A stretch of DNA of 64,000 nt from Mortierella sp. BCC40632 (lineage: Eukaryota; Mortierellomycota; Mortierellomycetes; Mortierellales; Mortierellaceae), in the NCBI GenBank assembly GCA_011634665.1, contig WAEK01000005.1:1470501-1534500 (forward strand), in the 5' to 3' direction. The number at the start of each line of letters is the position of its first letter. The first letter of the stretch is position 1. Shown here in pieces: positions 12,201 through 24,890 of the stretch. The notes under the pieces are model-generated. The model saw only the letters and a list, made by a program, of their open reading frames with translations, was not told the origin of the DNA and did not search any database. Both the position numbers and the translations under genes were made by a program.

Positions 12201-12833
12201 TCTGCACGGATAATGATCTTGCCACAATCTCGCTCCAGGTTCTTCATGAGCGGCATCTTGAGCTTTAGTTCAAGAGCTCCGCTTGGAGCCATGATGATCG
12301 AGGCCAAATCTGTGTAAGCTTCACCAAGGTAGTCCTGATCCTTCAACTTTGCTGAAGACGAGTCATCGTCAATATCTGCTACAACAAATCGAAGCTTCTG
12401 GACTTCTGAGAACCTGTAGTCTATCTGGAGCCCCTGAACAAACGACGGGTTCAAGTTGTTCTTGATACGCTCGGTCTTTGCATGCGGCTTTGACGAGAAG
12501 CGGCCCGAATAGGGAGACTCCTCTAGAAAGAGATACACCTGCGGATCGCTGAGAGACGTCAAGTCCCTGTTCCAAAGCTTTCTATTATGAAGTGTATATA
12601 TCAACAAAGCAGTAGCATAAGAAATGGTTGAGCATCGTATGGAATATTAAGAATATTAATGTGCTTCGCTGGGCTGTGGTTGAGACTCGATAGACTGTGC
12701 ATGGGAACGGTGAAATCATCTTGCTTCGGTGCATTTTTTTTTTTCTCGTCGAGAACACGAACCTGCAGCTCACTTTGAGCTCGATCCTCGATGTTGGGGG
12801 AGGCAAAGGCGTGACTTGAGTAGGAGCATTCAT
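9287..12833 (-). CDS. CPNE: Copine (C2-C2-VWA) with a long Pro/Gly/Tyr-rich tail
   Basis: Calcium-dependent phospholipid-binding protein expected to move to membranes when calcium rises. Seven exons on minus: 12833-12763, 12581-12171, 11938-11697, 11470-11064, 10949-10765, 10647-10560, 10432-9287; phases close exactly to 849 aa. Two C2-like regions lie at roughly residues 15-290. The first has Asp-rich segments ([15 protein letters not shown]), the second TKKGLF and [12 protein letters not shown]. The copine VWA domain follows, with the MIDAS-type DFTQSNGDP (near residue 307) and [11 protein letters not shown]. From about residue 540 the tail is built of [13 protein letters not shown]-type repeats. 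Copines normally end soon after the VWA, so this roughly 300-residue disordered extension is unusual. The 10432 acceptor joins in phase 0. Intron 5 has a long poly(T) run on the sense strand. Confidence 0.93.
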
Positions 12834-13323
12834 TGGTGAGGATCCGATGATGAGTTAATTCGAAATGAGGAGATGAGTAAAGAAGAAAGGAGTAAGACGG
12901 GCGGTCACTCTCTTCTATAGAAAACCCTCCTGCTCAGCCTCTCCCTACTTCCTTTCCTCCTATTAACCATTTTTTCCTTTTTTTTTTTTTTTTTTTTTTT
13001 TTTAGGAGAGTAAACGCATCGCCCACCTAGCACAAACTTTTTTTTTGTAACGGACACAAACCCTAAGCATCGACTCTTAGCCATAGAAAGACGTTTAATG
13101 GTGGTGATGGGTATTTCTATCAAGCTTGCAGGCCAGGAGAGGAAGTAGGAATGTCTCAGCCTCCCATTTGATAATAGGCAAATCTACCTTGTCTACAATG
13201 AGTATGTGTGTGTGTGTATGTGTCTGTGTCTGTGTCTGTGTGTGTGCGTGTGAAAGAGAGAGAGAACAGCTTGTGTCTACTAGGTCACTCGCCTCCTCCT
13301 TCGCCGAGATTCCATCTACTGAT
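12834..13323. other. Spacer between copine and GTP cyclohydrolase I genes
   Basis: Upstream region of the copine gene and downstream region of the GTP cyclohydrolase gene. It contains a T run of about 23 bases (12979-13003) and a GT-rich microsatellite (about 13203-13252). No gene seen. Confidence 0.5.
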
Positions 13324-14537
13324 CTAATGACGAATCAGCGACAAAAACTCTTCTCTCGTTTTAGCGTGGTTGCGGAAACATCCAAACATGGAGCTCGTGA
13401 TTGTTTGACTTCCTGGCTTCTGGACTCCACGCATGACCATGCAAAAGTGACTAGAAGGCGTTCAGTAGGATGATGATTTAGATTGTCAGTCTCTCTTTTT
13501 AACGCGTCCAATTTTTTCGTTACTGCAGACGTCTTTGACCATAGTCCTATGGTCGTAACAAATAAAGGGGGTGAAAAGAAGAAGGAAAAAAAAAAAAAAA
13601 AAAAAAAGCTTTTACCTTGCTTCCATGACCACAGCAACGCCAAGGGGATCCAAGAGCTCTTGCAATGCCATTGCAACCTGCTTTGTCAAACGTTCCTGAA
13701 CCTGTAGACGACGACTAAACATTTCTGCGAGACGCGCAATCTTGCTAAGTCCAACGACCTTGCCATTCTTAGGGATGTATCCAATATGAATCTGTGGAAC
13801 GAGAAAAAGTCATAGAGGGGATGTTGGTTAAATATCGATCGTGACAATAATAGATACTCTATATGCATGGACAAACGCAATAAGTGCATGGTTCTCATTT
13901 CAGAGTGGACAAACCTTTCCAGTAAATGGGACCATGTGATGTTCGCACAGAGAAAACACATCGATATTCTTGACAATGACCATCTCGTCATGATCTATAG
14001 TACAAGCGATTGTGTTACACGTTAGCATTGAGTAATCAAAGACCTACAGTGCTTTGTAGCGCCGCTGCCCTGTCCTGTCCTATCGTGCCCTGCCCCGACC
14101 AGACTTTTCTTTCCTAACTGACCTTCTTGGAAGAGCGCCTTGTTCATGAGGTCTAGAGTGTCGGAGGGGCACAAGGATGTCAAAATTAGCTATTAATTTG
14201 AAGGCTTGATCTCCATGCACACGTACAAACATACACACACACACACACACACCCCACAACTGCGCTCTCAACAGCCAATGGCGCATTTGTTGTGTGTATG
14301 AAACAATGATCCGGTCCACATACTGGTGACGCTCTCCTCGTAGCCCTTGGAAAAGAACATCAGGGCCTTTGCATATCGCTCTGGTGTTTTCAAGAGTCCC
14401 TCACGGTCAGGGTCCTCGCCAATGCACTCGAGGATTGTTCGGACAGCACCAGCGATCTTATCGATCCGCTCGGCACGAGACTCCTCCGTGTCCTCTCTTC
14501 GCTCGCGAGCACCCTTGCCTAGAGAGATGGTGGGCAT
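13324..14537 (-). CDS. GCH1: GTP cyclohydrolase I (FolE type)
   Basis: Converts GTP to 7,8-dihydroneopterin triphosphate, the first step of folate and tetrahydrobiopterin synthesis; cytosolic homodecamer in the family. Five exons on minus: 14537-14324, 14152-14123, 13994-13915, 13791-13616, 13450-13324, giving 208 aa with all phases consistent. The N-terminal helix region has [17 protein letters not shown]. The zinc ligands are visible as C and H in [10 protein letters not shown] (about C98, H101) and C in HFCMVMRGV (about C170). [15 protein letters not shown] and RLQVQERLT are hallmark segments. The usual THMCM segment reads SHFCM, which keeps the ligand. Length is normal for a eukaryotic enzyme with a short N-terminus. 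Exon 2 is only 30 nt, so a simple gene finder could miss it. The last intron holds a long sense-strand poly(T) run. Confidence 0.96.
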
Positions 14538-14591
14538 TGTTGTTGTGTCATTGTGCAGAACAAAGAGTGGTGGGGTGGGGGTGGGGGTGGG

Positions 14592-14622
<31 letters not shown>

Positions 14623-15522
14623 GAGGAAATGGGATAATCAAGACAGGTTAGTCAGTGGAAGGGTTTGTCTGTTTATCCAGCCAGTAAGTTGATCGAGATG
14701 CTGCAAGATCGGATCAGAAGACAGGGCTGAATTGCAGCTGTTCATAATAACAACAATAACAATAATTACTTGGGAAACTGAGACCGTCAAAGTCAATAGG
14801 AGTGAGGCTACGGCCTTCGTTGTGGAGATAGCTCTTGCCAAAGCTCTGCGAATGCCCTGTTCCGGCATAGTGTGCAAGTTTGTTATTTCCGTTCATCCTA
14901 CCAAAGAAAAAGGAGAAGAGGGAGTGGCAAAAAAAAAAAAAAAAAGGAAAACCCATGACACAGCAAGAGAATCGTGGGGAGTTAATAAAATTTGCTCTTT
15001 TCCTTTTATGACTCAAAAAGGCAGGCTTCTTCTCTTTTTTCTCTCCCGCTCTCTCCAGCTGCCGTGGGAAACCCGAGTAGTCTGCCGCTAGGCTAAGCGC
15101 AACAGGCAGGATCAAGTTTGCTTGATGAAGAGAATCAGGAATCGACTAGTGTGGGAGAGGGGAGGCTAATGCCCAACCTAATCTACATTTCTTCATTCAT
15201 GCAACAATCCTCCAACAACGGATCAGGAGTCCCCCGAGGAAAGACCGAGATACAAGGAGAAGGGAAGAAAAGGGTGGTAAGGAGACGGAGTTTTCTCTTA
15301 CTCTGAGCGGATCAGGCCTGTTTGTCCTTCAACTGGAGGGGGAACCATGACGAGAAGAGTGGTGAATCGAGGTGGAGGTGGTTTAAAAGTAAGGGTGAGA
15401 TCAGATCGGATCCGGCAGAGACAGGGTGATGGAGTGGATCAAAAGGAATGAATGCGCAGCACAGAGAATGGTGAATGACTTGTGAGAAGAGAGAGAAAGG
15501 GTTTTTGACCAAGAAAGGGGGT

Positions 15523-15599
<77 letters not shown>

Positions 15600-16540
15600 G
15601 GTTAGAGAGAGAGAGAGAGAAAAGAAAGAGAAAGAGAAAGAGGGAGTACAGAAAAAGGGAAAAGAAAGAAAGAGAGAAACGGCGTAGCGAAACTGGAAAC
15701 AGAAGAGCGAGAAGGGGTCGAGCAAGGAGTAACGGGAGAGGCGAAACGGGAGGGCAAGGGACTGAGTGGACCGTCATCGAACCGGGCGCCTGGTGTCTAC
15801 CCCGCCCCGGACCGCCGAGACCTCGACCAACGACTTATTGCCCGTGGAAGTATCCGCTTCCCTAAACAGGCATTGCGCTTCTTCTCGCCCCTGGGCGCAA
15901 GGGGCGGGCTCGTCCTTTTCTTCTTCTTTCTTCTTTCTCTCACTCTCCTCTCTTCCCCTGTGCATGTCATGTACCTCCTGTCGCCACGCTCTATCGATCT
16001 GACTCTATCCGACGGTTGGTACTGGTTCATCCGTTCCGCCACAACCCCTTCTTCCTTCTCCATCCACATCAGTCTCGGGCGAGTGCGGAGTGGGAATCCT
16101 CTTTGTAACTCTTTTCTCTCCTTTACCTCTGTCCTCGGGCTTCTCATCCTTCTGTCGGAGGAATGTGGGGGTATTATCCTTCCTCCATCTAATGCCCTTG
16201 AGTGTGGAGTATCCGCTGCCTTGGCCTGCACCTCCTCAGCTAACATTGCTCACTTGACTCTAAACAAGCCGACCAAAGCTTGAAAAGAAGAAGAAAAAAT
16301 GGGACCCAGCCACTCTTCCGTTTCTAGGCATTTCTGCTTGCTCAGCAAGCCGACTACGCTTGGCGTCCTATCTTTCATTTGACGCTCGCATGCCTGTGCG
16401 TGAATGTGAGCCGGCAGTGAGCCGGAGTGCTGGGGAAGGGGGAACGGGGGGAAGGGAAAGAAGCATGGGCCCACCTCTGGTAGACGATGCAGGCTCGGGA
16501 ATGGTATATACAGCCGAACAAACAACACAGGAGGTTCTTG
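14538..16540. other. Intergenic region with GA microsatellites
   Basis: No supported gene. It contains GA/CT simple repeats at about 14591-14620 and 15525-15596, the latter around 70 bases of pure GA, and an A run near 14930-14945. Open frames across it are made of repeat-coded R/E or S/L strings. The stretch 15800-16280 is free of simple repeats and open in two opposed frames, but neither resembles a protein I know. Confidence 0.5.
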
Positions 16541-16607
16541 GGATTTGATAGGAAATAGGTCATTAGCCCCTTTCCTTCGGCTCTATTTCCTATTTCCTAT
16601 CAAATCC
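16541..16607. repeat. Perfect 18-bp inverted repeat (hairpin)
   Basis: The 18 bases at 16541-16558 (GGATTTGATAGGAAATAG) are the exact reverse complement of 16590-16607, with a 31-base loop between. This could be a strong hairpin, a terminator, or the tip of an excised or decayed inverted-repeat element. It sits just before the eroded gene at 16.87-17.7 kb. Confidence 0.75.
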
Positions 16608-16864
16608 TGATTACCAGGCACGTGGAACCAATTCGCAATTGAGTAGCCCATGGTTCGACCTCTCGGGGGCAACTGAGGCCCAGACACATTCGGGTATTTT
16701 GTGCCAAAGAACCTCGTTCACTCAACAGCAAGAGCATCAGGAACAACAGTTGTCCCAGTAGCCCGAAACCTCGCCAACAGAGCTTGTAAATGCATCAGCA
16801 TCCGGAAAAGAAAGATTTAGCTGCGCACAGTTTGGACAGATTTGGAGTGGGCAAGATAAAACAA

Positions 16865-17700
16865 CATGCGAGAAGCAGACGTCGTCTACAATAGCCAGCA
16901 AGTATACCGGGCGAAATTACAAGCAGACACGCTCCAAATACTTATCGAGAACACTAGCTTGTAAGTGCCCTTTCTTCTATTCTTAATGTAAAGCGCCGTT
17001 ACTGTGGTCTTTTGGCATTGATATCGATAGTTATCACAATTAGGGATGCTTTACCTTTGACGATGTTAACTTTGGAATGACATCGAAGAAATCACTGCAG
17101 AGACGAACTATGAGCAGCACACTACTTCTAGGAGGCATTTTGAGAACCAAATCCTCTGGATTCTGATGTCGGACCTTTACGTAGATGGAAGCCCCCGGAA
17201 GGATGAACTTGGTTACTACTTCATATCGGAGATAATGGACTTTTCTATCAAAGCAGTGATCGACCCCTGGAACGAGCAGGCTACGTCTGCGCTAAATGGA
17301 GCAAATGCACCCAGGAACCGAGATGTCTGCTCGAGAAAAAGCTAGACCGTTTTTGGAGGCGTACAGACGAAAGATCGATAAGTGTGATGGGAAAAGACTA
17401 ATAGCGCATTAGAGAATTCCAATGTCATACTTGGAGGATGCTAATGCTTTCTTTTGTTAGGTCTTATCACAAAGACAAACAAGTTCAAGGGTCTGAGGAT
17501 CACGGATGGATTCAATAAGTAGGAATCTACGCATACGATGACGGCACTCGAGACGCGTAACATTGTACAAACTGTTTAGAAGAACTGTAGAAGGTAAAAT
17601 GACTCATGATGTGTCGAGGAGTGAACATGCGAATGTCATCATTACAGGACCTAAACTACCATGCATTTGAATTTAGCGATGCAACTAGACAGTGGGTATT
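16865..17700 (+). pseudogene. Eroded multi-exon gene, unknown family
   Basis: The segment reads as coding for short stretches, then breaks. A frame from 16866 begins MREADVVYNSQQVYR and ends at a good GTAAGT donor near 16963. A second block (about 17095-17340) contains RRHFENQILWILMSDLYVDG and GYYFISEIMDFS. A third block from about 17461, after a TTAG acceptor, contains TDGFNK. Frames shift and stops interrupt them. Composition and texture recall the multi-exon nuclease-like gene at 60.7-62.9 kb, but I cannot align them with confidence. The plus orientation faces the dead CRN on the minus strand. Confidence 0.4.
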
Positions 17701-17939
17701 GTTTTGAAAATGCTGCAAACACAGATTGAAAGTTACTCCATGGTGTGATTGTTAAATAAATGCGGGAACGACCTACGCCAGATGATCTCTGTCTCAAAGT
17801 CGCCCATATTAGACAGCCTCCTCACCAATGTTGCTGCTTTTCAATACAGTCTTCGGGATATCTCCGAAAGACTAGTATTTGTTTCAGGATTACCTAGGAC
17901 CCTGCCGTCATCAACTGAAATGGTGAGGCGCTCTAGTTT

Positions 17940-18960
17940 TTGGAAGGGCAATTAAATGCAGGGATTTCGTCCACCATCCTTTAACAGAACCAAACGGTCT
18001 TCCCGAAAACCGATTTGACCCTATCTATCCAACTTTTTGAGTAGCTCGTAATTCCATCACGCTTGCTCATTATGAATACCACTGTATCGTCTTTAGGCAC
18101 CCAAGGAAAGCCCGATTTTCAAAAATCAGTGACAATCCCATGCACTCTCTGCTCCCCTCGAGGCTCTTCCTTACTAATATCATCACGCTCGAGCTTACGT
18201 TTTTTCCCTATCCGTCAAAGCCTGGATTTCAGTTGTAAGATGTCTTGAGCAATTCCCTGTCGGAAATTGTCTCCTTTGACCTCCATAAAACCCAAGGCGC
18301 GGCCTTTTTTTTTCAGATCCCCATTACCATCAATTGAATTATGACAGGATCCCCAAAAAATTGGGTCAGAAGACAAAGAGAGGCTAGCCAAGCTGAAGAC
18401 TCTTTTGCTGGACCATGAGCTGCATAGCTCTTAGTTGGTGTTTCCAGACATATTTTAAGGCGGACCCTTTTTTTTTTTTTTTTTTTTAATGCTGTTTTGG
18501 CGAATCCGAGTACTTTTTTCAGGGCTTCGTCTTCGGGAATAGGCTCTGGCACTGACTGCTTGTAACAAATGAATACAACAAGTGATCATGGGCGTAACTG
18601 AAGGTAGGGCAGGCATATACGTTTCTTCAGATTATCCAGACTGGCTTCATTTGTCGTTACTAACCAAGTGAACGACACCGTTTCGTCAAGGACATCAGAT
18701 ATATTGTCTGTTGAGTCAAGCTCTGCTGGAGATTCAGTGTCGCTCAAATTGACTGGCTGGTGTTTATTCATTGGAATAGCAGATAGGGAAACGCGGCAAA
18801 GGGTAAGCTCAACAGCAGCGATACTGTCAGAGCGGGGTGTTTTCTTGGTATTGATGAGGTCTTTGAGGTAATCCACTGTCTTTGACGAATCGATCTCAAC
18901 AAGGCAGAACAAAGTAAGGGAATAGTCAGTCATACTGGGAGATATACAGGAGAGACACAA
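17940..18960 (-). pseudogene. Broken CRN (Crinkler-type) gene
   Basis: A degenerate copy of the gene at 58246-59806. The start (near 18930) encodes the same ubiquitin-like header start (LTLFCLVE, KTVDYLKDLI), but lacks about ten residues between them. A GTATATG donor near 18618 and a CAG acceptor near 18551 join in phase to the block beginning PEPIPEDEALKKVLGF. A long T run on plus (about 18471-18487) adds a lysine string. Downstream, the nuclease block is still recognisable as MEVKGDNFRQGIAQDILQL, followed by a GIVTDF segment and a KSVFGKTVWF segment like the intact gene's C-terminus, but at least three in-frame stops and a deletion around the first catalytic region interrupt it. It cannot make a full protein. 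Confidence 0.75.
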
Positions 18961-20734
18961 AATGAAAGAGTAGAGGCAAGGAGCGCGGTAGAAAGAAGAA
19001 GCGAGGAGTATGTATGAGAGGGTGTCAATCTAGGGAAAGGTCACTATTAAGTGGCTTGTGTCTTTCCTCCTTTCCTAGCTCGGCGCCAGGAACATGTTTG
19101 TGGTATCACCAAAGGCAATTTGCGAACGAACACACGACATGGTCGAAAGCGCATGCCCAGAACAACACTTCAGTCATGTGGCGCACGACTGCTTTTACGA
19201 TTTTTTTGAAATGTGAATTGAACCAGTGTGTGGGTGTTTTGTGCTGACTCATTGTGTCCAATGTCATCATGGTACGACTCTATTCATGTTGACCTTCCCT
19301 TGACTCTCATTTTAACCCCTGTCCGTGCTCGCGAATTGGCGCCCAATATTTATATTCGAAAAAAGTAGGTAGTAGAAAGACCATCTCCAAGAGCACAAAG
19401 GTGGAATGTTGGATGCACTACCATGGCTCTGACTTTTGTAGGGTAGGACAAAACGTGAGATAAAATACATATCCCAAAGAACCATGCCGATTGTTCTGGA
19501 CCTCTACTGGTACCGGTATCTCATGGGTCTCTTCAATCCTTTTTGTTCCTCTCCCATGTTTGTCTTTGAACGCGTTTACCTTTTACGGGACACGCGTCGC
19601 GTCCTGATTTGCACTGTCTGTTTCCCTGCCCACAAAGCGAGAAACCACTGTTGTTCCTTGGTTAGTGATAGGCGGCATTAAAAAATGTCCTGACGAGTGT
19701 TGGGGAAATCGTGGCCTTATCACCACCCGCATGCCTCGGACAACACATGTATGCAACGCTGTGGTTGTTCCTGCATGTCTGTTGAGATATAACAGGCGGG
19801 CCAAGTGGGCACAAATTGATGGGGGAGGGTGTGAAGGCGTGTTGAGAGAGCGAGGAAAGGAGAGGTTAGGGGAACACAACCTTTTTTAGGTCGCTCTATT
19901 CAATGAACGATAGACTACGCCAGCATCGACCTAACATTGCTTGCGCAAGCTCTTTGCCCTTGTGCTCCTCTGCTAGTCGGACGTTGCTTTGGCCACCATA
20001 GACTTGATCTAAGGGCATCATCTTGTTTGTCTTTGTCTGTATGGCATCACTCTGCTTCCTAGCACAAGCAAGAGAGAGAGGGAAAGAAAAAGAAATGATG
20101 CAAAAGGTGGCAGGACGGGGTACACAACTTTGGTGTGGTGCGGCCCAATTGCGGTGCAGGGGACAGAGATGGGCACAACCTGTAACAAGGAGAAGAACAC
20201 AGTCGGTCGAATGCGCCGCCGGGGGCAAAGGCAACTCGCCCGCTCAGAAGGACCGCGCGTAGAGCTGCCGTGCAACCAAGTCGCTTTGCTCTGTTGAGCA
20301 AGCGATTCCGAGGGGGTTGCTGACAGAGAGAGGCATGCGGTGCATCAGCTTAGCCAACACAGCACTTTGACCGCTCAAAGGGAAAGCATTGTTTTTTTTT
20401 TTTTTCACGGCGGGAACACAGAAACGGAGGAAGGGTAAGTGCCGAGGAGCAATATATCGGCGCGATGCAAAGGATGAAGTGTGTATTCAAGAGAGAAAAG
20501 TGGATAAGGTGTCAGCAATGTCAAAGAGTCGGCGCGGTGTGATGGCAGCATGTGTAGAGGAGTGAGCGAAGGATGCGGTTTACTTGGGTCGACTAAAAAG
20601 TCGCGGATTGTCGCGTCGGAGGCTCGAAGAGGATGAAGTGGCCGGAATGGTCGTGCAGGGACCCGTGCACTAAGGTTTCTGGGCGTCCCTTTTTTGCTGG
20701 TGCGGAGGAGAGGCTACATTACGCGTCTACTGAG

Positions 20735-20795
<61 letters not shown>

Positions 20796-20875
20796 AGGGG
20801 TTGGGAAAGACGCATTCCCGCTGATCCTCTTTCTTTCTCTCTCTCTTTCTCTATCTCTCTTTTCTCTCTCTCTCT

Positions 20876-20915
<40 letters not shown>

Positions 20916-21847
20916 ACTTCTCTTTTTCTCTCGTGCACGTCCTTGAGCCGCGGGGCATGACTCTGTCGCAGGGATCAAGGGAAGAGGAGTCGCATGCGCT
21001 TGGGCTGTTATCATTGGCATATGATAGTGCAAGAAACGACCAGCGACTCCCGACAATGGTGGGATATGAAGAAGAAGAAAGAAAAAAAAGAATCCAAAAT
21101 TGGATATCTCCCTCCCTGGCGTCTCCACCGCTCCCTGTCTTCCCATCCGCGCACCCGTCTCTGTTTCGCTTGCCTTGTAGAGCACCCTCCGCCGGTCCGT
21201 ATCCACTTGCTGGTCGCAGCTTGCAGCAGTAATGACCCCATTCTGGACCCGTAGAGAGCAATGAAGTGCTCTTTGCTTCGTTGCCCTTACTCCACAGCGA
21301 GGTGACATGGCGCGCCATGGGGACATGCGCGAGGCAGTACTCCCCTTGCCCATCCGGCTCCTCTGAGAATGAGCCTGCGCATCCAGTTGACTGGCGGGTC
21401 ACAGACAGACAGCTGAGTAAACAACTTCCCGAACCGCGCTCTACTCTGTTGCAGGGGAGGAGGGGGAGGGGGGGCGTGGACAGGTCGGTCTAACCAGGGT
21501 CTGCTGTTGTGTTAGAATCCACTGCAACACGCACAGGGCGGAGGAGCAGCCGCCAATGTGTATTGGTTTTGACATCATTGCTGTCATGCCTGTGTGTCGC
21601 ATGGGGGAAAAGAGGCAGCGCCGCTTGTTTTCAGTTGTCTTTGCAAGTCGTACTGGCTAGACATGCTCATGAACAGAGGAGAGAACGTGGCAAGGGATCC
21701 CCTTGTCCTTCCAGGCCGACTCGAAGGTCGTTAATCACAACACTAAAAGTTCTTGGCCTTTTGCCATTTGGGCATGGTGTTTCAAGTGGCCCCCACTCTG
21801 CACACAGCTTGGCTCGATGCAAACAGATGAGAGGAGAAAAAAGAGGA

Positions 21848-21885
<38 letters not shown>

Positions 21886-22253
21886 AGGCTTCACAACAAA
21901 AGTATCCACCACGCACGCAACAACAGAGGCACAAAATACACAGATACAGACAGATTGCAACAACAACATAAACAAAGAACAAGGCCAAGGCCAAGTCCGA
22001 TCATGGGCTGCAAGGGTGGTGGCATTGTGTGAGAGCGTATATTTAACGCACTGGCAAGGCAGGACAGGACAGGACAGAGCAGGACAGGGTAGGGTAGGGA
22101 AGGGCAGGGCATGATTGTACACAGGACAAGAGCTAATAGAATAATGGGTTTGAATTGGAAAAAGGAGCGGCCATGCGCTCTCTGTTGGCCCGTCATGGCC
22201 ACATGCAGCACATGCCGGCGGGACCAGGGCCAGCCCAAAGGACAGAGAGGGAA

Positions 22254-22294
<41 letters not shown>

Positions 22295-22977
22295 AGCAAG
22301 AGTCGAGCGGAGTCAGAGCCAAAGGACCGATCATGGCTCGCAATGCGCTGGTGGGCAGCATTAAGCGACAAGAGAGAGAGAGAGAGAGAGAGACAAGAGG
22401 AGAAGCATATGAATATGTTTGGTGGACGGCAACACACACATATCTTTCCTCATAACGAACACTGAATCGGACTCGCTACACATGGGTCTCTCTCTCTCTT
22501 CTTCTTCTTCTTCTGGGACCGTGACAGTGCTCAACAGAGTGTATAGTGGGAGAGCAGTCAATTTTTTTTTTTTTTCTTCACTCACTTTTCTCTCCTTCCT
22601 CTTTCTCTCTCTCTTTTTCATCATCCGCATCCATCCATTAAATCCATTAAATCCATTAAATCCATTAAATCCATCCATCAATCCATCATCCATCCATCCA
22701 TCTTCAAATCAATCCAATCCTCTCCTTTCTTCTTCTTCTTCTTCTTCTTCTTCTTCTTCTCTCTCCTCTCTCTCTATAGAGTCAATTCTCTTTTCCTTTC
22801 CTTCTTTTTTTTTTTTCTTCTCTTTTTATTCCCGTCCCCCTCCCCTACTCCCCACTCCACTCCCCCTCCCCCTCTCTTTCTCTTGGATCATCTCTTCTCT
22901 TGACGACGAGCCGCCACTCCGGACCATCCGCCTAAAAAATCCTTTTCCCCATTCAGCGGCGGCGGCTGCTGTTAGCC
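18961..22977. other. Four-kb stretch without a supported gene; microsatellite-rich
   Basis: GA or CT microsatellites lie at about 20736-20794, 20876-20912, 21846-21887, 22259-22294 and 22371-22393. There is a GGACA-type minisatellite (about 22058-22090), a CCATTAAAT minisatellite (about 22636-22670) and a CTT run (about 22731-22758). Open frames here are simple-sequence strings or short unmatched frames. The last 500 bp probably include the distal promoter of the gene starting at 23294. Confidence 0.5.
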
Positions 22978-23150
<173 letters not shown>

Positions 23151-23293
23151 CTCTCTTTTCAAGCTTTTCGCTCCTAAAATCATCATCATCCTCCTCCTCC
23201 CCCCCTCGTCCTGCCGCAATCCAATCCTTCCTTTTTGGGACCTATCGGATTTGCATCTCTCGCCTACTCTCTTTCTCTCTAAACAGCCTCGCA

Positions 23294-24859
23294 ATGTCTT
23301 CATTCAAGCGCACATACCACTTCCCGCAGCAGCCCGTCAATGACGAGCGGCCATGGCTACTCTACCCCGATCCACACAAGGCCATCGCGAACTCTCACAG
23401 TCGTTCCTCACCCCGCGCACCTCCGTCCCCGCACGTCGTTGCTCATCGCGGTCTGCAGCACAAGCGCTCTTCATCCAAGCTCGGCGCTGCAGGACCTGGT
23501 AGCACCTCGTCCATGTCACTTACGCTCTCCAACAGCTCTAGTGACTCGCTCGCGCATCTGCAAACTCATCAGGCCGTGCGTCCGTCGCGTACGCACTCTG
23601 GCTCATCCAAGCCTAGGACACTGTCCGAGGAGTTGTCTTTCTCTCTTGATGACAACCATGGCCTCCAACATTCTACTGTCCATCGTACCGCTGACAGCAA
23701 TACCCACGACAAAAGCGACGCTGACTTTGCCCGGTCCTACCCGTCGCCAGTCACTCCATCGGACCTTCTCTCCCTGCGGGACCGGTCCGCGTCTTCCACT
23801 TCGCTGTCCTCGACCTCCACTTCGGCCTCTGCCTTCCCGCTTGAGCGACCGCGTCCAGACTCACCCTCCTCGCGTAGCCTGACGAGCCCAAAGCCTCGCC
23901 CATCTCCCTTGTCCATTAACACCAGTATTAGCAACTTTGCAGCCACAACGACTACAGATGGCACAACCACCAATGTCGAAGGGCCTGCCTCTGTGTTTGA
24001 AAGTGCAGCAGTAGAAACTGGTCCTGCTCGCGCGGGAACACCAGCACTGTCGAAGCTCTCTCACAGCTCGTCGATAGCAACCTCCTCGTCCTCGGTCTCC
24101 TCGTCCTCGGGATCCACCTCCTCTTACTCGAACGCGTCTTCACCCAGCACGAGTACGCCTCCTTGCTCAGTCTTTTGTCAGCACAAGAGCAGCCAACACC
24201 AACAGACTGGGCATCACCACCATCACCACCATCACCACTCCTGTCCCAAGGCCACGCGCCATCATCCCACCTGCCAATACTTTTCCCCTTCTCCTCTACA
24301 CAGCCACCATTTCCCTGGTCATAGCCACCGGTCTCACTCGCATCGCCGACATGGAACCAAGTCCAAGCGGGCAAGCCGGGAAAGTGAGCGCGTCGTGACA
24401 CCTGATTTGGTGCCAGACAATGACGACTTTGTGACCCGAGAGGACGACGCATCGATCCATACCGCCGAGGACTCGTCCTCAGTCCTCTCCCAGAACCTTG
24501 ATTCGCCTCTGTCCGTCATGCCGCCAACCACCTCGACCGTGACAATCGTCACACCTGCATTCGGGATTGCTGCCTATCGCGCACAGCGCGCTGCTGAGGA
24601 AGGTGAAGACTCTGTATTGGGTCTCTACACCTCTGAGCCACCCAAGAAGCGTGCCCGGTCTGCAGCATCAATCCTTTTGGGCGCTGCAGTCGAAACAGTG
24701 ATTTTCACTGGTGCAGTTGCACTCTCGGCATATCAACTGTTGACTGGTCGTGGGCGACTGCAGCTGCAACAGGCTGAAGATGCAGCAGCTGCAAGATCTG
24801 AACAGGGACCTGAGGATGAGAAGGAGCAAACTGTGCTCTCAGAGAAACCCATGCTTGTA

Positions 24860-24890
<31 letters not shown>

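Noticed and set aside
15475..15865. Arg/Glu-rich frames around 15.5 kb
   Set aside because: Produced by a pure GA microsatellite; no protein-like segment outside it.
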